The notes below the pieces were generated by a model. The model was not told where the DNA came from. It saw only the letters and a program-made list of their open reading frames with translations, and ran no database searches. The translations under genes were made by a program, and so were the position numbers. 64,000 nucleotides of DNA from Membranipora membranacea (Eukaryota; Bryozoa; Gymnolaemata; Cheilostomatida; Membraniporidae): positions 24,604,025-24,668,024 of the forward strand of contig OU612070.1 in the NCBI GenBank assembly GCA_914767715.1. Reading direction: 5' to 3'. Each line of letters starts with the position of its first letter. The first letter of the stretch is position 1. Below, piece after piece: positions 35,701-46,800 of this stretch.

Positions 35701-38700
35701 TATTTTGACCAGTATATTCAAATGTTCTTGGCCAGGTCACTAAGTTTTAATCTGTAGAAATTATCCATCATGAAGATTAGTTTGCCACATACCCTATAGG
35801 AGTTTAATTTAGCTAGAATTTAATTTCGCTATCTGGACCTGGTACTAAATTTCTCTAGTACTAAATTTCGTAGTAGGCTAACTAGTGAAAATTAAAAAAA
35901 TTTGCAAACATATTTATATTTCATCCTAATCCTTCCTCAATGTTGAGTGACTTTATTGTGTTTATAACCTTTCAGACCCAAAAGACCCGTTATTAGGACA
36001 AGTCATACCTTTTCACATCAGCTTCCATATGGTGTTTCATATTCTCCTGAAACAAAGTAAGAGGGGCTTATTAGACACACATAAAAGTATTTGTGTTGTT
36101 AGATGCTCAAATGATGATCATTTCAAATCTCAGTTATAAATAAAATAAATGAAAAAAGTATAAAAAAATTGAGATTATGGCTTATTAAAAGGTGGTCAGA
36201 TGTTGAGAGTGGTGGATAGGGTTCTGACAGAATATAAGAATTGATTTTCAGATTACCAATTTGTCCTTTTTATGTACAAGGGCCAAGTTTGAAATTGCGA
36301 GCTTTAAAGGGCAACCAAGGTTTCGCAGCAATGCATTAATGGGTAGCAAATAATGTGCTGGGCAGCATCAGCTTTGTGCATTACGCGATGCAAAACTTAA
36401 AGTAGTTGCTGACTCTATGCTGGGTAACACTTCAGTTTAGGGGAGGTTCCAAGACTTTGCTCTAATAATTATAGAGCACAGGCTAAATATTAACAGGAAC
36501 AGGAAACTGCTATGTGGTATTCTCTTTTAGCTGAGTTTGAGTACCTGATGGAAGAAATGTTTCACAAGAATTCTGGCTGAATAATCATCCGAATTATATT
36601 TTGTCTTTTTCCCCATGCAGAAGGTGCAATCTGCTATTAATCAATGGCCATCAATGAGAAGTTGTTTGAAACCTTGGTTGCCCTTTAAGCGACATATAAA
36701 TAAAACCAAATTGTTTGTATAGTGTTGTCATAGTAACCCACCTTATCAATAAATGGTTGCTGATCCTCTGCCCCATCATAGACTGAGAACGCTGAGGACC
36801 CCACAGGCTTAGCGGGTTGGGGAGGTGGCTGATTCTCATCTGAGAACACTGTGAACGCTGATGCGGCCTGAGGCTTTCTCATGGTAGTTACTGCTGTTGG
36901 AGGCTTGAATGCAGACTGTGGTCGACTTTCATCACTGAACACAGAGAATGCCCCCATTGAGGTCGGCTGAGACGGACTCGGGTTAGAGTTATCTGCCATA
37001 GCCATCACGGGTGACTGACGACTAGGCTGAGTCCCTATATGCATAGCCTGTTGTTTGTTCTCTTCCTCTGAGAATACAGCGAAGGTCGCTGCAGGTTTGT
37101 CTTGTTTACTTTGAGTCGGCTTATCATCTGAGAATATTGAGAATCCTGCAGCTGGTATTTTGACTGTGGCTGGGGCCTCACTGAAAACCTCAAACCTATG
37201 AAAATATCGAATGGTGAATTCAACACAAATACAGAACGAAATGGAATTTTTGGTATGTCAAGACGCTGTAGAAAGGCCGTGTATATCACTGAGTGTCTTT
37301 GACTACTTATGCTAACGTATATATTAATCTTACAGTGCCCTTTTATAAGACACAGACCAACAAGCTTAACTGTGACTGTAATATAAGTTTACTGTGACTA
37401 TAAGTTTACTGTGACTATTAGTTTACTGTGACTATAAGTTTACTGTGACTATTAGGTTACTGTGACTATTAGTTTACTGTGACTATAAGTTTACTGTGAC
37501 TATTAGTTTACTGTGACTATTAGTTTACCCAGATGCTGCTGCCCGCTCAGGTGCCGCATGGTGCTCACTTCCTGACATCTCTATACTGTGTGTAGAAGTT
37601 GTCTGCTCAATAAGAGGATTCCCTACAGATAAGGTCTGACTGAATAATCCATTCATCAGTTGATTACAATCCTGAGTCACGCCACTTGGAGACTGCTGTA
37701 AAAGAGCAGGAAAAACAGTGAAAGAAAGTGAAAAAATGGTTGCCTTTACTGAAAAACTCAGATAACTATGTGAAGCTTTAACAAAGTTTGTGAGCACAAA
37801 ATAGGGAACTGGTGCCCAATATAGTTGAGAAAAAAACATGTCATAAAGAGAGGTCAAATATTACGTGTGGGTAATTCTAATATACATCAGGTTTTGTCAG
37901 TAGGCTGTGGCCGGAGTACAATTGGTCCAAGTGGCACACAATTCAGAAAGAGAATACCTATCCAAAGAAATTGCTTGAATATGATCTATAAGATGGTCAA
38001 ACTTCAATGATAATGAGCTGACTGACAGATATAGGTACCTTAATAAGAGATCGCTTAGCTGACGAGGTATCTGGGGTTCTATGTCTCTTAGATGACACAT
38101 TTCTCAAGTCATTCTTATCGTTTGGCGTCCTACAATGAAGGAATAAATAAAGAACCAATGGACAGTAATACAAGACATAGTAATACACTCAGTATGTCAG
38201 GTTCATCGGTAATATTTATATACATGCATATCATGAATTGATGAGTATCAGGGGAAAAACTTGCCAGTATGATGTTGAGTTGTCTTCTGTTTAAAATTGA
38301 GTAGATAACTCTCACTTGTACTGCTAATAATTTATTATTGAGTATCATTTTCTGATCTATGGTCTGTCTCACAAGAAATTCTATACCAGCAGCTAATTCA
38401 ACTTTCCCAAAAAAGGAATAATTAACCAAGATTAGACAATAATGCGTAATGGTATTTACCAGGAGAAAAACATGATCTTAGTGCTGAGCGCTCATTAACC
38501 AGCCAGATTTATATAATTTACTTACTAATGTACTTACTTGAAATGTACAGAGTGGGTCGATATATTCCCCCCTTGCTGAGCATATGCCACTCTGGTGACC
38601 CTCTGTGTAGTATTAGCTGAAGTATGAGGTACTCTACCAGATGACACGTCGCCACCAGCCCTGAGCTGCTGTATCTCATCTTCGAGCCGCTCAACTTTGG

Positions 38701-41700
38701 TCGACAGCAGAGAACAACTACAGAGAAGCAAGTAGATCAAGTTTACTCTACTACTACAACTCACACACATTAATGTACTCTTGCCAGTCCCTAAGTGTCA
38801 GGAGAGAATATAAGCAGGTATCTAGTATTCAAATAGTTGGTGATTGTGAAGCCCGGGCCTTATTTTTGCTGCTGTCTGAATGGAATGTCAATCCCACCGA
38901 CGTGTTAATATATAATGTAAAATAAGCGCCCACCTGCTCTCCATAGCGTTGAGTAGTTCTGCACACCTGTCAGTGTATTGCTGCTCGAGTCGAGCCTGGA
39001 ACTCCTTCAGCTCCCTACTCATCTCCTCCCTGAGGGAGATCTTCTCCTGCTGTAACTCACGAGAGAACTGACGAAGCTCTCTCCTCTGCTGGGCTAACTC
39101 TGCCTGCTGGTCCTCTATAGTCTGTTTCCTCTTAGACAGAGCCTCGGCCGCTTCTGTAACATGGAGCAAGGCATCGGCTCGTCTGAGTCATGGTTGTATA
39201 ACTTGTGACTATATTCTAGATAGCATTGAAATAGCCAAGGGGGCATTTGCCATTGGTCGGTACAATATTTGTAGAAGAGCCATTCCATTCCAAAGCAATT
39301 GACAGAATAATTATCTAGTATTCCGTACTATCTTAAAATAACACCACTCAATGAATTGTGGGTGAGACATGTGGAAGAACCCCATTGCAATGAAGACATG
39401 TCTTGTGTACTTGGTTTAGCTTACCTTAAACAACTTTTCAGAAAATACCCAAATAGATTGTTTTGGCAGCAGAATCCAAAACTGCCAAGCGCTCTTACAT
39501 CAATTAAAACTATTTTCATGATATCTGCTAGGTACATTAAAGTAAGTAAACCAAGTGAACAAGCTGATGGGGTTTTCTTCCTCCCTATTTATTGACAAAC
39601 TTTAAAAATAATTTCTTTTTGAGAAAACAAGCAAATCATCAAAAGAAATTTGGACATTGAAAAGCTTGAGATTCAAAGATCAGGGTGAAACTATCAGCAA
39701 CAGAAATTATATCGGAAAAAAAGTAGAAACAATATCAACAGATGACTAGTTATAAATGGATTGATGTGTAGCAGCGTCTATATACATGTGTGTGTTTAGT
39801 AAACGAATCACCCATCAGTACTACCTTGTTCTAATCTCTGTATCTCTCGCTCTGCGTTTCTTTTTTCTAGGTTTTGTCTCCACTTTATCGCTCTCAGTTC
39901 CTCAAATGAATACTCAGAGACACCCGCATAAACCTGGATAAAAACATGACGGGCTATTTATTAGTGAATCAGACACCATATATTCTCTGAGTTATATCAA
40001 TCAGGGAGCGTGGGAACTGCAGTGGTTTATAAATCCTTGTCATATGTTTGGTCTACCAGAATTACCCTAATCATCATGTTTTCAGTCAGTCATCAAATAT
40101 TATTGTTTTGTGACAGGGTCAGACTCCTATGCTTACTTCAACAAGTCCCTGCAATTTAGAACTTCCACACTTAAGAATCCTCACCCCGCATAAGAGGGCT
40201 GGTTACAATAACTTATGGACTGAAAGGTAACATTAAGAGATTACTACACACAGTCCGGGAAACAGGTAGGGTTTTCTACAATACAAACCCTACAAAGATA
40301 ATATCTAAGGACAACAAACCTTATTTTTATTGTACATGGGTAACTCCTGAATAATCTCATCTTCATCAAAGTTAGTAATGATGTGAGTTCTGAAGTCAGA
40401 GGAGGATGAAGACTTACTCTTACTGGCTTTCTTCACACTGTATCAAGGGATAAAAAAACATATATATTTTAACAACACAGGTCTGGTGTATAGTGACCCT
40501 TGATGAGGGTTTGCCAAAATATCAAAGCTCGCAACGACAGATAATTCTTTGTATCGTATTTGTACAGGAAAGATGCAAGCTACACCGTACGATATGGTTT
40601 ACTCTCCCCTGTCAATTTGTTATCAGCTAAAGACTACCCACATACCAAAGCATGTTATAGTCAGGCAGTTACTTATGATAAAGTTGTGTCAGATTTGCAT
40701 GGCAAAAAAATGCAATTATCTACTTGGCAAGGGTAAGTCACCCGTATGTGCCATACAAGAAACAAGCGCTTCCTGGAGACTGTGACACCATGATGCAGTG
40801 ACTAAGATTTACCTTCCCTTATGGAAGGCACTGTTTCCACCACCAATCATTAATGTCATTTTTTTACAATGCAAATCTGGCACAACTTTATAATAAGTAA
40901 CTGCCTGAATATAACATGCTTTGGTCTTTAGGTAGTCTTTAATTGTTTTTATTAGGATCTTGACAAAATGCAATGTGGTACTAAAGTTGAACTAAAACTT
41001 ACCTGAGGCCGAGTCCAGTGCCTACAGGTGCTGCCGGTTTACTGGGTGTGGCTGCTGACGGGTCAAACATATCCTCATGTACTTCAAAATCGGCAGCAAC
41101 AGAGAATCCTGCAGATTTGCTGCTGCTTCCCTGCATCAATAATTTCAAAATTATAAACACATGATGTCCTCTCATGTTTATATAAAAAATAAAGCATTAG
41201 AATGTTGGCACATACAATCTAATGGGAGAATCTGTTTTCAAGTGATCACTCTTTCTCAATTCAAATACCAGTGAGCCCTGTAGGCCTAAGCCTCAAATGG
41301 CAAATTTCATTGTCTCACCTTTTTTGGTTTATTCCACTTCCCAGGAGCCTGAGTGTTCTCTTTGTGCTGTTTACCGTCTGGGAGGCTTGTGTAGCGCCCC
41401 TTACTTGCAGAGGATGACACTGAGCTGGATCTGCCACTAGCATCGTTCTCATCAGAGAATATCTACAACAGTAGGCAGAAGTTAGGTTAATGACATAATT
41501 TTGTTGGAAAATCATGTACAGTGCAAGGTTTTCATCTGAGTCGGCCCAGTCATATTGATGAGTCCTACTGACTGTGTGGGTCTACCGTTATGGTGTATCT
41601 ACTGAAAACAATGTAACTACACTACATGTTATCAATGATGTTAATTTATGTTATAATCAATTATATAATCAGTGATACAGACCTGTATTGTTTTCTGAGG

Positions 41701-43638
41701 TTTAGAGGTACCCTGTGACAGCACAGCTCTCTGCTGAGGTCGGGCAGCTGATGCTCTATCATGTGGAACATGTCCTTTACTGGACGACGCTAGTGACACC
41801 AGAGACTGTCGCTGTGTCGATGTCTGATCCGTCTCATCATCATCTGTCGACATTTTCTGCATCAGGCTGCGACAAGTCCGTGTCTCAAATTCCCTGGTGA
41901 GAAACAAAAAAAGTCAATGATTATTAGTACATTTAGGCTCATCAGCATCAAGCACCAAAAACTGACATGACCACAGGTGACCGGATACATTGTTTTTTGC
42001 TGCCACCTGAGCATTCTCACTAATTTATGTATATTCAGTGTGTCATAAGTAATCGATGTTGATGCAAAACTAGTGCACTTAAAAGCATTAATCATATTTG
42101 GAACAGTTAAAACACTAATTTTGATTATTACACCGCTGTACAGCGCGATGGTTTTACACTCACGATCTCGCTTTCTTTAGATCTTCTATGGGTGTTGCTC
42201 CAGCTTGTATACCTTGTAGATATATCTGGTCGGCCATCTTAGTCTGTCCCAGCTCTTCCGTACATAACGCCCAAGCTCTGTAGAAAGCAGCCGACTTCTG
42301 CCCAATTGTATTACTGTTCATGTGTTTGTAAACCTCCACTGAATCCGGAGTAGCGTTGGCCTGTTAGATAATATTTAGAATTAGCTTATATCTATATATT
42401 GATTATTTATGATCTGCTACAGATGCAGCCCTGATAAACCAACTCTGATTGATTCTACTATTGCAGCGCAGAGCATTAACCTATCACATTGTCACCAAGT
42501 AGCGCTGCATACAATCAAAAGAAGGATACAAATACTCAAACATTTCGTTATGATATTTACATTTCACCTGTCCGAATATTCACAGACTCTTGTCAATCCG
42601 ATCATGTCAAATAGACTTACAAATGTGATCCATATCTGTACATAGCGTTCATCATTATAATACTCCGTTCTTTTGTTGAACTGGTTGATGCAAGCGGTGA
42701 GTAGCTGTAGAAGCTGGCTTGTTTTACCGCCGCTGGGGAAGTTTTGTTCTGTCCAGTTCACATAGTTATACCACACAGATAGTGGGTCATCGCCCTCATA
42801 TAACCTCAGGGCGAGCTCATACTCTCTGGTAAATAGAGAAATTAGTGTTAGGTCGAATCGGTGTAAGGCAATAATGCGTGTGTTTAGAATTAGGCTGAGT
42901 TTCCATACAGGCGCAAGATCGATATTTGTTGTTAGGTTACATCATTGGATATTTAGGGGATACAAGCATGTATTAAATAACATTGTGCATTGTTTCAACA
43001 ATTAACAGTCATCATGTACCTAGGACCTGTAAGTAAAAGCAAGGAGTAACAGGGTTACTCCTTGATAAAAGTAAGAACTCCTATATATATATATATATAT
43101 TATCCTTAGCTTAGCCAATCACTATTTTTGTATGAGACTTCTACTCTCAGTCTCTGGTACCAATGAACTAAACCTCATTGGTAGGTTTAGTTCATTGCTG
43201 GTACTCTCCATCAATCAGCTCTTCCTCCTCCAGATTCAAGATTCATTTTTTACTGTCAATTATTATTATATCCGATTATTATGCATGGGCGGCCAAGCTA
43301 TTAGTATTATTAGTTAAGGCTAAGTAACTGACTACTAGTAACTACTGTCTCTACTCTCTACCTAACTTCCTACCATTGACAAATAAGAAATATCATTAAT
43401 TAACTTACACTAACTATCTATGAATAATTGATAATAATAATTTTGTATAAACTTTATAAAGGAAAGCTTTGAAAGTCACTCACTCTTTCTCAACTTTCAG
43501 TTTTGAAGCAGCATCAGTTTCAGTCCTTGCTACCAGGCCTGTGTTGAGCTTGCCAACATTTCTACCCTGTTTTCTTGGCTGAACATTTTCTTTACATTTC
43601 TCCCACTCAGGAACATCCTCTCCATTCACTCCCTCCAT
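26742..43638 (-). CDS. BUB1B: MadBub spindle-checkpoint kinase (BUB1/BUBR1 ancestor type)
   Basis: Kinetochore kinase and mitotic checkpoint complex subunit. Exons (5' to 3'): 43638-43484, 42825-42621, 42360-42164, 41893-41683, 41462-41319, 41130-41003, 40437-40320, 39933-39825, 39153-38934, 38717-38538, 38129-38039, 37695-37529, 37195-36742, 36046-36009, 35242-35024, 34683-34418, 33578-33412, 33061-32947, 32606-32508, 32190-32048, 31267-31142, 28854-28736, 28298-28124, 27549-27440, 26934-26742; all phases close, 1,382 aa. Motifs: KEN1 16-18 (EWEKCKENVQP); TPR about 50-190; ABBA 255-260; KEN2 290-292; ABBA 319-324; GLEBS-like BUB3 site 387-401 (VYAGVSEYSFEELRA); coiled coil about 420-495; ABBA array 643-783; KEN3 793-795; STPF block 828-839; LxxIxE PP2A-B56 motif LAGISE 850-855; kinase about 1055-1320 with glycine loop, Lys1111, HGDFKPDN 1211-1218, IDFGRGID 1242-1249. 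N-terminus resembles BUBR1, kinase resembles active BUB1, so an unduplicated MadBub is inferred. Confidence 0.92.
29584..30725 (-). mobile_element. Remnant of a DNA-transposon-like element in BUB1-like intron 21
   Basis: Three consecutive minus-strand open frames: 30725-30486 (acidic, VDSEDENSDW), 30489-30052 (Ala/Thr/Ser-rich, then CKSNCISKFNLDTLLGQL and TSAEKDMLVLGKIL) and 30045-29584 (ending SKRQAYLYKEIREFCTPETR and a basic tail KKAKRS). An acidic head, a Cys-containing middle and a basic tail resemble ends of long invertebrate transposase proteins that I recall but cannot name securely. No DDE-type catalytic core is visible, so the copy looks internally deleted and is broken by frame changes. 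It sits inside the 2.3 kb intron between exons 31142-31267 and 28736-28854. Alternative: exons of an unrecognised nested gene. Confidence 0.45.
31051..31150 (-). repeat. 20-bp minisatellite overlapping the exon 21 splice donor
   Basis: Five units of TTTACACTTACCCTCATACG (plus strand), with few substitutions, run into the last bases of BUB1-like exon 21. On the gene's strand each unit contains GG|GTAAGT, a near-consensus 5' splice site. Only the first such donor (exon ending at 31142) restores frame to the next exon. Confidence 0.9.
32263..32296. repeat. Short tandem repeat in BUB1-like intron
   Basis: Three to four copies of a 10-bp unit, GGTATCACA-like, between exons 32048-32190 and 32508-32606. 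Simple repeat without evident role. Confidence 0.6.
35370..35460 (+). repeat. Dispersed TAGCTAGC-rich repeat, copy 2
   Basis: Partner of the repeat at 24365-24455 (opposite orientation), inside the BUB1-like intron between exons 35024-35242 and 36009-36046. Confidence 0.4.
37387..37529 (-). repeat. 17-bp minisatellite overlapping the exon 12 splice donor
   Basis: Eight full units plus a partial one of GTTTACTGTGACTATTA (plus strand), unit starts spaced exactly 17 bp from 37387 to 37523. On the gene's strand every unit begins GTAAACT, the same sequence as the active donor of BUB1-like exon 12 (GG|GTAAAC at 37528). Confidence 0.92.
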
Positions 43639-43829
43639 TTTTTCATATATTTTGTAAACATTCTCTCATTGGCTGGTCCGAAGTGTCCTGTAATTTCATT
43701 GGCTTACATATATTTTAGACCATGTGACCGGATATTATAAGCCACCATATTGGATGCTCACTGAGAGAGAAAAAGTCTGCAGAGAAAGCAAACCCTACAA
43801 AATATAAGTTAAATCTGTTACCAAAGCAA
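43639..43829. promoter_or_regulatory. Bidirectional BUB1-like / NOVA promoter
   Basis: Only 191 bp separate the two start codons. ATTGG (CCAAT read toward the BUB1-like gene) occurs at 43668-43672 and 43698-43702, exactly 30 bp apart, both inside TCATTGGCT; a third ATTGG is at 43749-43753. Paired CCAAT boxes about 30 bp apart are typical NF-Y arrangements in cell-cycle promoters. CATGTGAC at about 43721 resembles a degenerate E-box. A 17-codon upstream ORF (43754-43807) precedes the NOVA start codon. No TTTGAA-type CHR element was found. Confidence 0.55.
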
Positions 43830-46800
43830 ATGCAAACAAAAAGAGAATCAATGGATGGACACAGTGACTCAAGAAAGCGGCCCTTAGACTCAGATGGGGA
43901 TGATGGCATGACCAAAAGGTCAAATCAAGGGCACATAGGCAAGTCAGGTTTTCAATTAATAAATTAATTAATGAAATGATGATGAATGATCATGATGATA
44001 AAAACAAAGATTGTATGTATATTATATCATACCATAGCCTGATATAAGATCAGAGGCCATCAGATAAAAGGTTTTGCGTGTTTATATGTCAGGAGCTAAA
44101 GGTGTGAGTGTGTCATCTTCTTATATATAATATATATATATAAATATATCATAATATATTTTGGTTAAAATTAATATAAATAATTGAAAAAAAATATATA
44201 TATCATTATACTATCTATCTATATACACTGTGTATAGTTAGTTTGTGGAAAAGATAAAGCATTGAGTCATTGATTAATTTTGTTGAGTTGATATAAATAA
44301 CTTGAATCACAAGAGATTAATACCGTGTTTTCAGGTAGGCTACAATTATTATTATTATGTCAACCCACATAGATTAGTATGCAACCCTGAACTGCAGGAT
44401 TTGAGAGGAAATTTGGTTCTAATAAGAACTTGACACCTCATTGTTACAGGAAGATGGGCTTACCCTTATTACCTGCAAAATAGTGTTTTCCCTTCTCTTC
44501 ATGCTTTTTTAACTGTTATTATTTGTTTCATACAGATCCTCACTCAAGAGAAGATGTACACCTGAAGATGATGGTGCCAAGCTGTGCAGCGGGTGCAGTT
44601 ATCGGCAAAGGAGGTGAAACTATCGGTAAACTTCAGAGGGATACTGGAGCAAAGATGAAAATGTCCAAAAACCAAGACACATTCCCAGGTGAGCAAAGCC
44701 AGCCAATGGAATGCCTAGGTTTTCATTCAGTTTCTTCCAAATATGATAAGAAATGTTTGGTTTTACTTGGAGCTGATGGGATAAATTGTAATTGACCAGT
44801 TTAGGGCTCACTGACGGCTCCACTCACTGTTTACAGACCAACATATTTCATAGTCGGACGGCACATTATTGATACCACTAGAATTGTCCCTCTTGCTCAA
44901 TTCTTATCGTATCAATAGTTTTTATCAAGATACCTTCGACTTTCGCCATCATTGAAATCTTGACTAGGTACAGCAGAACTTACTACCTTATAAAATGCTT
45001 TGGTCTGCATCACTGCTTAGTAAAACATACCAAATGTTATAATTATCAGATCTATGTAATTTGCATAATGACTAACATGTTATATTTTTATGTCTGTTAT
45101 GTGGTGTTCAATACTTGTGTGCCATGTTTTTCAAATGGCTTGCCAGAGCACTTTAATTAACCAGCTTGCGAGCCAGCTGCTTCCGACTGGAGAATTATCA
45201 TTGGAGCAGATATCACTCGCTGCTGTTCTTAGAAACTCATAGATTTGAATATTGTATATCCCAGATAAGGGAAAATGTTGGTAGATAAAATTACCTGCAT
45301 AGGCAAAGTATGTTATCCATGTGTAGGCATACGAAGTCCAGAAATGGCACCTGTTTCTATATCATTTATAATACTAATGATGCTGTTCTGTTTTGTAGGT
45401 ACATCCGAGAGAGTTTGTTTGATAGTCGGTACTATCGACGCATGTCAAAATGCACATGAAGAAATATCTAAAATAATCACAGAAAAACCAGATCCACAAC
45501 CCAAGCCTAACGCTGATGGTGATGGAAAAATAAATTATCAAAGGCATAACCAGGTATTTGTTGTATACCAAATATGTTAACCAATACTAAATATACAGTC
45601 CTTTGTGATGAAATTGGTATATTTCTTAATAAGACAATAACACTAGTTTTTGTTGGTTATTCCATAGAAAGTAAGTGTGTGCGAATGTCCCTGCATCATA
45701 TTGTTATTTCATGGAGACTGTAGTCCAAAATCACCTGTACATGCATTGAGGATGTTTTTGTTAAATTGCAGACTAAATTCCTGATACCTAACTCCAGTGC
45801 TGGTGTCATCATCGGAAAAGGTGGATCATACATAAAAGAGTTAAAAGAGAGAAGCGGATCTAATGTGAATGTTTCACACAAAACAGACAACCCCGAGAGG
45901 ATCGTCACAGTTTCAGGTATGCTAGAAGTAATTTAAATTTCCAACTTATTACTTGCGTCGTATTTAGCTATTTGCGTTTGCAACAGCCTATGCTCTGCCT
46001 TTGAGAAGTTGGTTGTCCCAACCAAAACACTCTGTCGTCCTTTCTATTAAAATCTTATTCTGAGATTGGTCTTTGTTGTACTTCTGAAATGTCCTGGGCT
46101 AAAAAAAGTTTTCTTCTCTCTGCACATTTGCTTCAGAGAGGGGACAACTCACAAAAAAAGTGTGGTTTCATTAAATATATTTTAATATAAAATCACAGAG
46201 AGCTTTTGTCTGCTTAAGAGCCTAGTAGAAAGTAAAAATATCACCTAGTTTGTGAGTTTAATTTAGTCAGCCAAACATTCTTTATGGGGAACAGAAAAGT
46301 GCCTCTGGTTGACACTGGCAGTAGGAAATAACTACTTCATAGGTAATATCTTCTTCACCCCTGGTTGTGTCAATGCGCTATGGTAATCCTGTGATCACTG
46401 TGATCAGAGAATACCTCAGTGTCAGTGATCTACCCTTTAATCCAGTACATTCTTATATATGACCTCCAATTATTGTAATTTTCAACGCAAAGTGTTTCTA
46501 ACGGTCACATTATCTTCTAAATAGGTCAGGTCCCTGATCTCAATCAGGTTGGCTTCAATGTATGAAATTATAGGGTTACCTGAATACCTCCAGTATACTG
46601 ATACTACAGGAAAATGTTAAACGTGTTGATATGTACCCTCTATGAAACAATGCCCGTTCAAGTGTAGTGGTCAGGAATTCAAGGCATTCTAGTTATGACC
46701 TTCTCTCCTTCTCTCACCAGGCCTGCTATATCTGTGATAATTGACTATTATGCATTACATTGTACTGGCATAATTGGAACTACTTGACCAAAGGAGTTGG

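Noticed and set aside
43485-43638. Calling the kinase simply vertebrate-type BUB1
   Set aside because: The N-terminal KEN box and ABBA-KEN2-ABBA cassette are BUBR1/Mad3 features, while the kinase is of the active BUB1 type, so a combined MadBub identity is better supported.
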